In this document: in pieces, positions 56,990 through 64,000 of the stretch | Layout: each line of letters starts with the position of its first letter | Position numbering within the stretch: the stretch's first letter is position 1 | Assembly (NCBI RefSeq): GCF_005298175.1 | Contig: NZ_SZYH01000003.1 | Coordinates: forward strand, 62,001 to 126,000 | Length of the DNA: 64,000 nucleotides | Source: Marinobacter panjinensis | Lineage (GTDB): Bacteria > Pseudomonadota > Gammaproteobacteria > Pseudomonadales > Oleiphilaceae | Direction: 5' to 3' | The notes under the pieces: model-generated | What the model was told of the DNA's origin: nothing | The model's database searches: none | Seen by the model: only the letters and a program-made list of their open reading frames with translations | Program-made: the position numbers and the translations under genes

Positions 56990-57904
56990 ATGCCAACCCA
57001 ATTCACCGTCATAATCACCACCAAGAACCGACCAGGGTATTTAAGAGAAGCTATCGATTCGGTCCTTCAACAAAAGAGCTCTCACCAGGCGAAAATAGTC
57101 ATTGTTGATGATGGTAGTGACGTACCAGTTAGACAGCAGGTTGAAGACTACTATCAAGATTGCCGTAAGATTCTGCGGAATGACGAAAGTGTTGGTGTGT
57201 CAGCCGCTCGTAACCAAGGTATCCAGGCGACAGAGACAGATTGGCTTATTTTTCTCGATGATGATGATTGGTTGGCGGAAGACTTTCTCGTAAAAATGGC
57301 CGATGCAACAGAAGCCATTCCACCACCTGACTTTATTTGGCCCTCCAGAACCATGGTTTATGAAGACCAGGGGGTGCAAGTACCCAAGCGAGCATCCGTT
57401 CCCTTCGTCCCGACAACGAAAAGTCCCGATGAGGTTCTAGCCGGACTTTTTGACGCAACGTCATCCGGCATGGCCTTCAAGCGTTCATGCCTTCTTCAGG
57501 TAGGAGGATTTGATGAAGGCCTTACCGTGTCAGAGGACAGGGATCTGATCTTCAAGCTACTGGCAAAGGACTATTGCGCCAAACCGGAGGAGGCTGCCGT
57601 GCTGTTTTTTCGAATCCACGGAGGACCGAGACTCAGCCGGGACGAAAAAAGAGAGCGTCAGGCAGAAGCGGATCTGACTGTCCTTTCCAGACACAAACAG
57701 TTCCTCGGCGGTCACCCCATACTGGCTGACAGATTTATGGGGCGTGTCGCGAAGCGCCTGTGGGAAAACAGATTCTACAAAGAGGCTATAGCTGTTACTA
57801 ACCTTCAGTGCCACATTTCTCCCTTCTCGCTTCGGGCCAGAAAGCGCCAGATAGGATGGCACTTATTGGCTTTCTTCAGGCTCGGTAAAAGCCTTGGTTC
57901 CTGA
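56990..57904 (+). CDS. Glycosyltransferase family 2 protein
   Basis: GT-A glycosyltransferase. From the ATG at 56990 the product is 304 residues and starts with the GT2 core MPTQFTVIITTKNRP, followed by IVDDGSDVPV, ARNQGIQATETDWLIFLDDDDW (DXD region) and VSEDRDLIFKLL. An ATG at 56930 would add 20 charged residues; neither start has a good ribosome site, so the choice rests on homology. It lies 66-126 bases after the O-antigen-ligase gene and converges with the next gene. Confidence 0.88.
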   Translation: MPTQFTVIITTKNRPGYLREAIDSVLQQKSSHQAKIVIVDDGSDVPVRQQVEDYYQDCRKILRNDESVGVSAARNQGIQATETDWLIFLDDDDWLAEDFLVKMADATEAIPPPDFIWPSRTMVYEDQGVQVPKRASVPFVPTTKSPDEVLAGLFDATSSGMAFKRSCLLQVGGFDEGLTVSEDRDLIFKLLAKDYCAKPEEAAVLFFRIHGGPRLSRDEKRERQAEADLTVLSRHKQFLGGHPILADRFMGRVAKRLWENRFYKEAIAVTNLQCHISPFSLRARKRQIGWHLLAFFRLGKSLGS

Positions 57905-57971
57905 TACGACTGCGAACGGCCTACTTACAGCCCGTGAAGTTTTGAGCGCAGGCCTCGGAACAGATAGTGTT

Positions 57972-59441
57972 CTAGGGACTCAGTTCCTCTGCCAGCGCCA
58001 TCAACGCAATGTCCATTGTTTCCGGAGTCACTAACTCAGACCTGATCCCATCGGAATACGATGCCTGCTCGGTTACCACCGCACAAGCCTCGATCGCAGA
58101 TGAGTCTTTCAGCTCGACTGAGGCTGAACCAATTCTCTCTTCCAGCGTGATATCCCTGGATTGAATATCGTAGATGTCAACAACTCCTGGATAACCCCGG
58201 TAGGCCGCATCTCCCAGAACAATAGCGACGCACCCACGGCACAACGCCTCAAAACCAACCGTGCCTGTAAGAGTAGCCACTGCTTGCGCTTGGTCGATCA
58301 GATCAAAAGACGAGTGGGACTCATCCAGCATGTAGGTCTTCGGCATACTGGCGACCAAGGTATAAAAATCCGGGTGACGAAAAGGACGTTTACTTTTTAG
58401 CAAAAACATCGATGGATGTTCTTTGACCAGAAGTGCCCAGTCATCCGGTAGCTGGCTCCTGAGCGCGGAGATCGCGTTGATTTGCGATGCATACCGGCCG
58501 CCTTCAGGAATGGACGTTCGCTCTGGCTGGAAATGAAGGAACAGGCAGACGAATTTGCCATCCGGTATGGTGTCGATGGAGTATTTTCTCAGGGCGCGCC
58601 GTAGTTTCGAAGCTCGATAGCGGTCCAACATTTTGCTCAGTTCGCGATCAAAATTTGAGGCGGACGTTCGGTTTTTGGGCATACCCCGGGCCACCAGCCG
58701 GGCTTTCAACTTCTGCGCACGAGAAGCCAGATCTTTCTCCCCTCCGTTTTTCTGCTGCTTCATATACAGGGGCTCGGCCAGCGAGTAATTGTTTCGCTTG
58801 GCCAAAATGTAGTCATGGCCAGCCGATGACAAATCCCTCCCCTGAATCACCGCCTGTTTCTGGTGAGGGAGATTGCGCTCGGGATAGTAACTCAGTATGC
58901 GGTAGCCAAGACCCGGCTCAGCACCAATTTGTTTCAGGAACACGCGCCACGGCAGTTCAGTCTGACAGACCACATAAACGGGCACTCCCAGTGAACTTGC
59001 GTGTAGAAACGTCAGCCACGCTTCCAGATCGTGGGGGGTAGAACTAAAGACTATATAGTCCGGCTTTGCAGCACACAGCACATCTGCCGCGCGCAACAAA
59101 CTATCCTGCAAATAAGGCAAATAGTTAAAGCAACTGCGAAAGGGGTCGATTTTTGCAGTGCCGTTGAAATAGCGCAGTCGTTCCAGAATAAAAAACGTGT
59201 GGGCATTGCCAAGCGCCAGATCGAGAGAGGCCTCAATATCTTTGTAGTCGGAATCTCCAACTCGCTCAGAAAAAGGGGACTTGATGTACTCCGTCGAATA
59301 GAACTCACAGGAAACACCCGCTGAAAAACTGAGATCAGACTCCTCCCGGGAGATAATTACGGGATAGCTCTCAACAAGTCTCTTGGAGATCAGCGGCGCA
59401 TTTTCATGATTCGTTACGAAGAATAAACCTCGGTTCGACAT
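57972..59441 (-). CDS. GT-B-like polysaccharide biosynthesis protein (KpsS/CDP-glycerol-transferase-like)
   Basis: The 489-residue product is not from a family I can name with certainty. The N-terminal half contains YIVFSSTPHDLEAWLTFL and GVPVYVVCQTELPWRVF. The C-terminal half has VCLFLHFQPERTSIPEGG, LLVKEHPSMF and AVATLTGTVGFEALCRGCVAIVLG, which resemble the conserved blocks of KpsC/KpsS Kdo-transferases and of TagF-type polyol-phosphate transferases. Those enzymes use CMP- or CDP-activated donors, which makes this gene a candidate for using a CMP-phosphonate. AGGA lies upstream of the ATG. The gene is transcribed against the phosphonate operon and looks A+T richer than most of the window. 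Confidence 0.7.
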   Translation of the reverse strand: MSNRGLFFVTNHENAPLISKRLVESYPVIISREESDLSFSAGVSCEFYSTEYIKSPFSERVGDSDYKDIEASLDLALGNAHTFFILERLRYFNGTAKIDPFRSCFNYLPYLQDSLLRAADVLCAAKPDYIVFSSTPHDLEAWLTFLHASSLGVPVYVVCQTELPWRVFLKQIGAEPGLGYRILSYYPERNLPHQKQAVIQGRDLSSAGHDYILAKRNNYSLAEPLYMKQQKNGGEKDLASRAQKLKARLVARGMPKNRTSASNFDRELSKMLDRYRASKLRRALRKYSIDTIPDGKFVCLFLHFQPERTSIPEGGRYASQINAISALRSQLPDDWALLVKEHPSMFLLKSKRPFRHPDFYTLVASMPKTYMLDESHSSFDLIDQAQAVATLTGTVGFEALCRGCVAIVLGDAAYRGYPGVVDIYDIQSRDITLEERIGSASVELKDSSAIEACAVVTEQASYSDGIRSELVTPETMDIALMALAEELSP

Positions 59442-59894
59442 AATGGTTCCTAACTTTCGAACTGGGGAGCACAGGATGGCGAGCTGAAAATCACCAGAGA
59501 GATGCCGATTCAGTCAGTGAGCTTTTCGAACGCAACTGGTGTATTTTTCTCTATATCTACAGCGGCTATCGGCCAATTCCCTGTTTCAGAAATGATGACA
59601 GACTTCTGTAGCGAGGCAGTACCAAACGGCACGCGCATCTCTGAATATTTCTGCGAGACCCTGTGGCTCCAGAAAAAAGCTATCATCCGTGTGCCACCTT
59701 CGCAATCTACCGCTGTTATATCTCAGTTCACGGGAAGATGATTTTTATTTATCACGCCTCGTTCCTTGGCACGAGTAAAAATAGCGTACTAGGCCTTTTC
59801 AGAGAAGTATATTTTCGAGATCTTTCGCGATGCTCCGGTTCAGCCTATAGACAAAGTCCAGCAACAGCCCGGCCTTCTGATGTTTACAGGCCAG
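59442..59894. other. Gene-free A+T-rich intergenic region
   Basis: This 453-base stretch between the 57972 gene and the kinase-like gene has only short open frames (59502-59741, 59663-59968) that show no protein-like features. It is rich in A+T (for example GATTTTTATTTATCACG and GTATATTTTCGAGATC), so it probably carries the promoter of the 57972 gene. I see no repeat or RNA gene in it. It may be an old insertion scar. Confidence 0.6.
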
Positions 59895-60581
59895 TCAATC
59901 AAACTTTCTTTCTGGGGCAATATTGCGGCTGGCTCGCTTTGACTCAAGCATCTGCTTCCAGCCCTTAACACTGACCCAGAATGCGCGACTGTCCCACTCC
60001 GAGCCCTTTTCCACGAAGGCAACTTCCAGGTAGGCAGTTAACAGTACTTCAACCATTTCTTCGTCCGGCAATCGGGCCGCAACGTTGGCGAGATTGGAAA
60101 TGGCAACCTTTAACGGAAGCATGCCCGGATGAACGCGAATGTCGTCCTCATCAACCATGGAGAGCCTGTCTTCCGTCCCCATGAGGAAATTGGTCAGGTT
60201 CCCGTCTAGCTGTTCGATACCCCGCTTATGAGCATCCCCCATGGTCTGCCCCAACAGACGAATAATACCAATCTGCCTGGCGCGGGATGTTTCATTACCA
60301 AGGACAGTCCGGAGGGGTCTATAGCCCTCCAGAAATGCCGTCCCGTAGCCAAAACACTTTTCAGACGCTACCCAACCCGCAAACACAATAGGCGGCACCG
60401 GCCCGCCTGCCCGCCGGATTTTCTTGCCACGGCGCAGCGCCCGTATCCAGTGAATGAGCCCGAAAATCGGCTTGCGGTAACACTTAATCGCAGCCTGCTG
60501 CCCATTCACCAGACCCCGGTAAGTAATCCGGGTTCTGCGGGTGTTGGCATGGAGCTCTTCCTGGAGTTCAACGGTAGTCAT
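59895..60581 (-). CDS. LPS-kinase-like protein (InaA/WaaP-like fold)
   Basis: The 228-residue product has a reduced kinase fold: QAAIKCYR (ATP-site Lys), AHKRGIEQLDGNLTNFLM (catalytic loop with the Asp and Asn kept), and MVDEDD in place of the usual DFD/DFG. It resembles sugar kinases that phosphorylate LPS core residues. It is 34 bases downstream of kdkA on the same strand and probably co-transcribed with it. Substrate unknown; activity is plausible because the catalytic Asp and Asn are present. Confidence 0.75.
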   Translation of the reverse strand: MTTVELQEELHANTRRTRITYRGLVNGQQAAIKCYRKPIFGLIHWIRALRRGKKIRRAGGPVPPIVFAGWVASEKCFGYGTAFLEGYRPLRTVLGNETSRARQIGIIRLLGQTMGDAHKRGIEQLDGNLTNFLMGTEDRLSMVDEDDIRVHPGMLPLKVAISNLANVAARLPDEEMVEVLLTAYLEVAFVEKGSEWDSRAFWVSVKGWKQMLESKRASRNIAPERKFD

Positions 60582-60615
60582 TAAAATGCATCAAGCCTAT
60601 TTGGAAGTGTGGACG

Positions 60616-61452
60616 TTATGGCTTGCGATGGTAGGCCTGCAGCAAGTGTTGCCAAAGACTCTCCCGCTGGGATGAGGACAAGGAGGGGCACCGCTTCCTG
60701 ACAGACCGGTGAAGGCGCTCCAGGTTACGCTGCTTCCATGTGGCATCTGCGTCATTGTCACTCTCAGAAACTAGCTGGCAACGGTCAAAGTCGATCAGGT
60801 AGATCTGATCTTCCGCTACGAGTATGTTGTCACAGTTCAGGTCAACATGATCCAGCCCGCTGTCGTGAAAACGGCGAATAACCTGCCCCAACAGCGCCCA
60901 CAGTGATTCATCGCTCAGCCTGTCGCTGTCTGAAAACGTAACGGCGCCCGGAATACGCTTTACCAATATGGCGGCCCGGTACCAGAACAACCGGTACTTC
61001 CAGGCGATGGCGGCGACGGCTTCAGGCACCGGCAGACCCAAGGCCCGGAGCCGGCCCAACAGGCGGAACTCTGCAAGCGATCTGGCCTGGTCAAAACCGG
61101 TAAACAGGTACGTCTTTTCCGCCAGCCGCGCCATTAAACCGCCTCGCTTGTAGTGACGAAGCACCAGGCCGGAAGCTTCCGCGTCGATAAACCAGGCTCC
61201 GCCGCGCCCTCCTGAGGTAACCGGCTTTGCCCGGTCTTGCCAGAAGTCGGGAGAAAACCAGGGCGCAGTAACACCCTCATACTCCGGCGATACCAGCAGT
61301 ACTGACTTTCCGGAATCTGTATTGCCCGCTGTCACTGTCAAAAGATCGGAACCCTCGGACCGGCAACCCATGGATGGCCGGGTAAAGACGTTAAAAGCCC
61401 AGTAGGCTAGAATGGCGCACAGTTTACCAACGAGCCCCGCCCGGCTCCACAT
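60616..61452 (-). CDS. kdkA: Kdo kinase KdkA
   Basis: Phosphorylates the Kdo residue of LPS at O4. The product has the KdkA N-terminal segment (WFSPDFWQDRAKPVTSGGRGGAW), the ATP-site region LVLRHYKRGGLMARLAEKTYLF, and the catalytic loop HDSGLDHVDLNCDNILV followed by YLIDFDRCQ. The frame from 61452 gives 278 residues, about 35 longer than usual relatives. An ATG at 61371 (251 residues) or a TTG near 61347 are alternatives, none with an ideal ribosome site. It is divergent from the heptosyltransferase-like gene. Presence of a Kdo kinase implies a Kdo that is phosphorylated rather than branched. Confidence 0.9.
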   Translation of the reverse strand: MWSRAGLVGKLCAILAYWAFNVFTRPSMGCRSEGSDLLTVTAGNTDSGKSVLLVSPEYEGVTAPWFSPDFWQDRAKPVTSGGRGGAWFIDAEASGLVLRHYKRGGLMARLAEKTYLFTGFDQARSLAEFRLLGRLRALGLPVPEAVAAIAWKYRLFWYRAAILVKRIPGAVTFSDSDRLSDESLWALLGQVIRRFHDSGLDHVDLNCDNILVAEDQIYLIDFDRCQLVSESDNDADATWKQRNLERLHRSVRKRCPSLSSSQRESLWQHLLQAYHRKP

Positions 61453-61484
61453 CCAGCAGTTAAAGATTGGAAACGGACCGTAAC

Positions 61485-62552
61485 TTGATCAACTCCATCT
61501 GCATATTACGCCTCTCCGCCATTGGCGACGTCACTCATGTCATCCCTGTGGTCCTGAGTCTTCAGGAGCAGTTACCTGGCGTCAAAATCACCTGGGTCAT
61601 AGGCAAGATTGAAGCCAAATTGATTGGGGACCTCCCGGGTGTCGAGTTTGTCGTTTTTGACAAGAAGGCCGGCCGCAAGGGCTACGCGGACTTACGCAAC
61701 ACTTTGAAAGCCCAAAAATTCGATGCACTCCTCCACATGCAGGTGGCATTCCGCGCCAACCTGGCAGCGGCGATGATCCCTGCCAAAGTGAAGGTTGGTT
61801 ACGACAAGGCCCGCAGCAAGGACCTGCACAGTCTCTTCATTAACCGTCGGATCGCCCCGGCACCCCAACAGCATGTGCGGGATTGCCTGGCAAGTTTTCT
61901 GGAGCCGCTGGGGCTGAAACCGGCCGCACCAAAATGGGTCATCCCTCTGAGTCCGGAAGATCATGCCTTTGCACGCCAGCAACTGGCAAACGACCGCAAG
62001 AACCTTGTGATCAGCCCCTGTGCCAGCCACATACTGCGCAACTGGCCAGCGGAGCGGTATGCCCGATTGGCAGATCATGCTGTTCGTGTTCATGGTATGA
62101 AGGTCATTCTGGTGGGGAGCCCGGCGCCTTTTGAGGCCCAATTTTGCGATTCCATTGAAAATGCGATGGAAGAGCAGGCACACAACATTTGTGGCAAGGA
62201 TACGCTGAAGCAACTGACTGCTCTGCTGAGCCATGCTGATCTTGCGGTGGCGCCGGATACCGGGCCGGCGCATATCGCCAGTGCCATGGGTACTGACGTG
62301 CTTGGTATTTACGCAGCCAGTAACCCTTATCGTTCCGGGCCTTACAATTCGCTTGATTGGTGTGTGAATCGTTATCCGGAGGCGTTGGAGCGGTTTACGG
62401 GGAAAACGGTTAATGAGGCGCGCTGGGGGGCCAAGGCGGAGTTTGAGGGGGCGATGGAGATGGTGACAGTGGAGGATGTTACCGGGATGCTGGATCGGTG
62501 GATTGAAGAAAAACAGGGAGCGGAAATTAAAGCGGCGCCGGATTCGGGGTGA
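61485..62552 (+). CDS. Glycosyltransferase family 9 protein (heptosyltransferase-like)
   Basis: GT9 enzyme, similar to WaaC/WaaF heptosyltransferases. From the TTG at 61485 the product is 355 residues and starts MINSICILRLSAIGDVTHVIPV, the family N-terminus; GGA lies 7 bases upstream. A TTG at 61467 is the alternative. It has VISPCASHILRNWPAERYARLADHAV and the donor-site LAVAPDTGPAHIASAMG. The final codons overlap the terminator stem. Only one heptosyltransferase-like gene is visible, so others must lie elsewhere. Confidence 0.9.
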   Translation: MINSICILRLSAIGDVTHVIPVVLSLQEQLPGVKITWVIGKIEAKLIGDLPGVEFVVFDKKAGRKGYADLRNTLKAQKFDALLHMQVAFRANLAAAMIPAKVKVGYDKARSKDLHSLFINRRIAPAPQQHVRDCLASFLEPLGLKPAAPKWVIPLSPEDHAFARQQLANDRKNLVISPCASHILRNWPAERYARLADHAVRVHGMKVILVGSPAPFEAQFCDSIENAMEEQAHNICGKDTLKQLTALLSHADLAVAPDTGPAHIASAMGTDVLGIYAASNPYRSGPYNSLDWCVNRYPEALERFTGKTVNEARWGAKAEFEGAMEMVTVEDVTGMLDRWIEEKQGAEIKAAPDSG

Positions 62553-62565
62553 CTTGGCGCCGCTT
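62530..62565 (+). terminator. Hairpin at the end of the GT9 gene
   Basis: AAGCGGCGCC (62530-62539) and GGCGCCGCTT (62556-62565) are a perfect 10-bp inverted repeat. The stop codon of the gene lies in the loop. The following sequence (CTGATTTGT) has only a weak T-run, so termination strength is uncertain. Confidence 0.5.
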
Positions 62566-62571
62566 CTGATT

Positions 62572-62602
62572 TGTCGGATTACGCTGAGCTAATCCGACCT
62601 AC
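62572..62602 (-). repeat. REP-like short palindromic repeat
   Basis: TGTCGGATTACGC...CTAATCCGACCTAC is the inverted form of the GTAGGTCGGATTAG core seen at 23196 and 37148. It lies between the GT9 gene and the convergent DUF6165 gene. Confidence 0.7.
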
Positions 62603-62615
62603 GGTAGAGAGACCG

Positions 62616-63020
62616 TTATTTGCGGGCGGTGTAGTCCTGGTAGGACTTTTCTTCGACAAAGCGGGAGCCCAGGGCCACGTTAACTTCTTTTTTGATGGCG
62701 GCGCGTTTGTCGTTGGTAACGTAAACGGCGCGGGCCAGTTCGATGAACTTCGGCCCGAAGTCCTGAGCGGCTTCCTGGTCACGAATGTCGTCTTCGATTT
62801 CCCAGAGCTCCTCGTTGACGGCCTTCAACTGCTTCCGCAGATCCGCGATTGCGGCCTGGTCCTGCACGGCCTCGTTCCAGGTACCACTTAGTTCATCAAG
62901 TTCCAGACGAACGTTTTTGACTTTCTCCGGGTCAGCAATCCGTTCGGATTTGATTTCCAGAATGGTGATCTTGTCCAGCACTTCGCCGAAGGAGACCGGC
63001 ACTTTGATAACGTCTGCCAT
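62616..63020 (-). CDS. DUF6165 family protein
   Basis: The 134-residue product is largely helical and charged: VPVSFGEVLDKITILEIKSERI at the start, a heptad-rich region (ADLRKQLKAVNEELWEIEDDIR) and NDKRAAIKKEVNVALGSRFVEEKSY at the end. This matches the DUF6165 family often found near LPS or capsule genes. Function is unknown. It is 36 bases from ilvE on the same strand. Confidence 0.85.
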   Translation of the reverse strand: MADVIKVPVSFGEVLDKITILEIKSERIADPEKVKNVRLELDELSGTWNEAVQDQAAIADLRKQLKAVNEELWEIEDDIRDQEAAQDFGPKFIELARAVYVTNDKRAAIKKEVNVALGSRFVEEKSYQDYTARK

Positions 63021-63056
63021 TTGCTCTTCCTGCAGGTGTTGTTAATGGGTACGTAG

Positions 63057-63983
63057 TTAGCCGTTAACCGATGTCAGCCACTGTGAATGGGCTGCACTCT
63101 TGCCCTTCACGGCATCGAAATACATACCCTGCAGCTTCTCCGTCATCGGGCCACGTTTGCCAGCACCGATCACGCGGCCGTCCAGTTCACGGATGGGCAA
63201 TACTTCGGCGGCGGTACCGGTAAAGAAGGCTTCGTCCGCGATGTAGACTTCATCACGGGTGATACGGCGTTCTTTCACCGGGATGTTCAGCTCCTTGGCG
63301 AATTCAAGGATAGTGGCCCGGGTAATGCCTTCCAGACAGGAGGTCAGCTCCGGAGTGTGGAGAACGCCATCGCGCAGGATGAAGATGTTCTCGCCGGAAC
63401 CCTCGGCAACATAGCCTTCGTTATCCAGCAACAGGGCTTCTTCCGCACCACCGGAAATAGCCTCGTTCAGGGCCAGCATGGAGTTGATATAGTTGCCGTT
63501 GGCCTTCGCCTTACACATGGTGATGTTGACGTGGTGACGAGTGTAGGACGAGGTGCGAACCTTGATGCCCAGTTCCTTCGCCTCCGGTGACATGTACGAC
63601 GGCCAGCTCCAGGCGGCTACCATTACGTGCACCTTCAGATTGTCTGCACGCAGGCCCATACCCTCGGAGCCCAGGAACGCCATTGGGCGCAGGTAGGCTT
63701 CATCCAGATTATTGTCCCTTACCGCTGCGCACTGGGCGGCATTCAGCTCGTCCTTGCTGAACGGCATTTTCATGTTCAGGATGTGGGCGGAGCGGAACAG
63801 GCGGTCGGTGTGTTCTTTCAGGCGGAAAATTGCGGCGCCTTTGTCGGTGCTGTAGGCGCGCACACCCTCGAAACAGCCCAGGCCGTAGTGCAGAGTATGA
63901 GTCAGCACGTGCGTTTTGGCTTCCCGCCAGGGAACCATTTCACCATCCATCCAGATGAAGCCATCACGATCAGCCATCGACAT
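63057..63983 (-). CDS. ilvE: Branched-chain amino acid aminotransferase
   Basis: PLP enzyme that makes valine, leucine and isoleucine from their 2-oxo acids. The 308-residue product has the class IV N-terminus (MADRDGFIWMDGEMVPWREA), GLGCFEGVRAYSTDKG, the PLP Lys region (AKANGNYINSMLALNEA) and EGSGENIFILRDGVL. TAGGAG precedes the ATG at 63983. In Pseudomonas ilvE also marks the edge of the LPS core locus. Confidence 0.96.
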   Translation of the reverse strand: MSMADRDGFIWMDGEMVPWREAKTHVLTHTLHYGLGCFEGVRAYSTDKGAAIFRLKEHTDRLFRSAHILNMKMPFSKDELNAAQCAAVRDNNLDEAYLRPMAFLGSEGMGLRADNLKVHVMVAAWSWPSYMSPEAKELGIKVRTSSYTRHHVNITMCKAKANGNYINSMLALNEAISGGAEEALLLDNEGYVAEGSGENIFILRDGVLHTPELTSCLEGITRATILEFAKELNIPVKERRITRDEVYIADEAFFTGTAAEVLPIRELDGRVIGAGKRGPMTEKLQGMYFDAVKGKSAAHSQWLTSVNG

Positions 63984-64000
63984 TGTTTCTGCTCCTAAAG

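Noticed and set aside
59502..59968. Short open frames in the A+T-rich gap
   Set aside because: No ribosome sites, no family features, and one overlaps the kinase-like gene on the other strand.

Overview
The window looks like chromosome from a marine gammaproteobacterium close to Marinobacter. That placement is an inference from protein style, a moderately G+C-rich base composition and gene order; no 16S or database match was available. Much of the order follows what I remember of Pseudomonas aeruginosa: pilQPONM with aroK, then ponA, malic enzyme, rpmE, priA, argS, a SPOR protein and hslVU; further on cpdA, the DUF1249 gene, nudF, thiC and tolC; and an LPS core locus bounded by ilvE.

Layout. 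1-5480 (minus strand): shikimate kinase (cut by the window edge) and the type IV pilus assembly operon pilMNOPQ. 5696-17936: housekeeping genes (PBP1A, malic enzyme, L31, PriA, a lipoprotein of unknown function, ArgS, a SPOR protein, and HslVU behind a sigma-32-like promoter). 18000-28394: a patatin-like protein whose nucleophile serine is replaced by Asn, PtsP, RppH, a HAD phosphatase, an RlmI-like methyltransferase, GcvH, and the divergent metR/metE pair with a MetR operator. 28608-34684: a small type VI secretion cargo module (vgrG, DUF4123 adaptor, LysM-headed candidate effector, SUMF1 lipoprotein) without T6SS core genes. 34795-40966: cpdA, DUF1249, nudF, thiC with a TPP riboswitch, and a tolC-type channel. 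41002-63983: a large LPS/surface glycan locus (waaA, two LpxL-type acyltransferases, at least six glycosyltransferases, an O-antigen-ligase-type protein, sugar kinases including kdkA) followed by ilvE.

The most interesting system sits inside the glycan locus. At 51867-55397 a cytidylyltransferase-PEP mutase fusion, a phosphonopyruvate decarboxylase and an iron-type alcohol dehydrogenase lie in a row. Together they should make 2-hydroxyethylphosphonate (HEP) from phosphoenolpyruvate and activate a phosphonate with CTP. Their position between glycosyltransferase genes, a sulfotransferase-fold gene and an O-antigen-ligase gene points to a phosphonate-decorated LPS or surface glycan. The enzyme that attaches the phosphonate is not obvious; two candidates are named below.

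The intergenic regions hold four copies of a large structured repeat. Their long outer arms differ completely between copies but stay self-complementary within each copy, and the few imperfect pairs are G-U compatible on the same relative strand in every copy. Short REP-like repeats with a GTAGGTCGGATTA-type core also occur. I saw no tRNA, rRNA, CRISPR array, insertion sequence or prophage.
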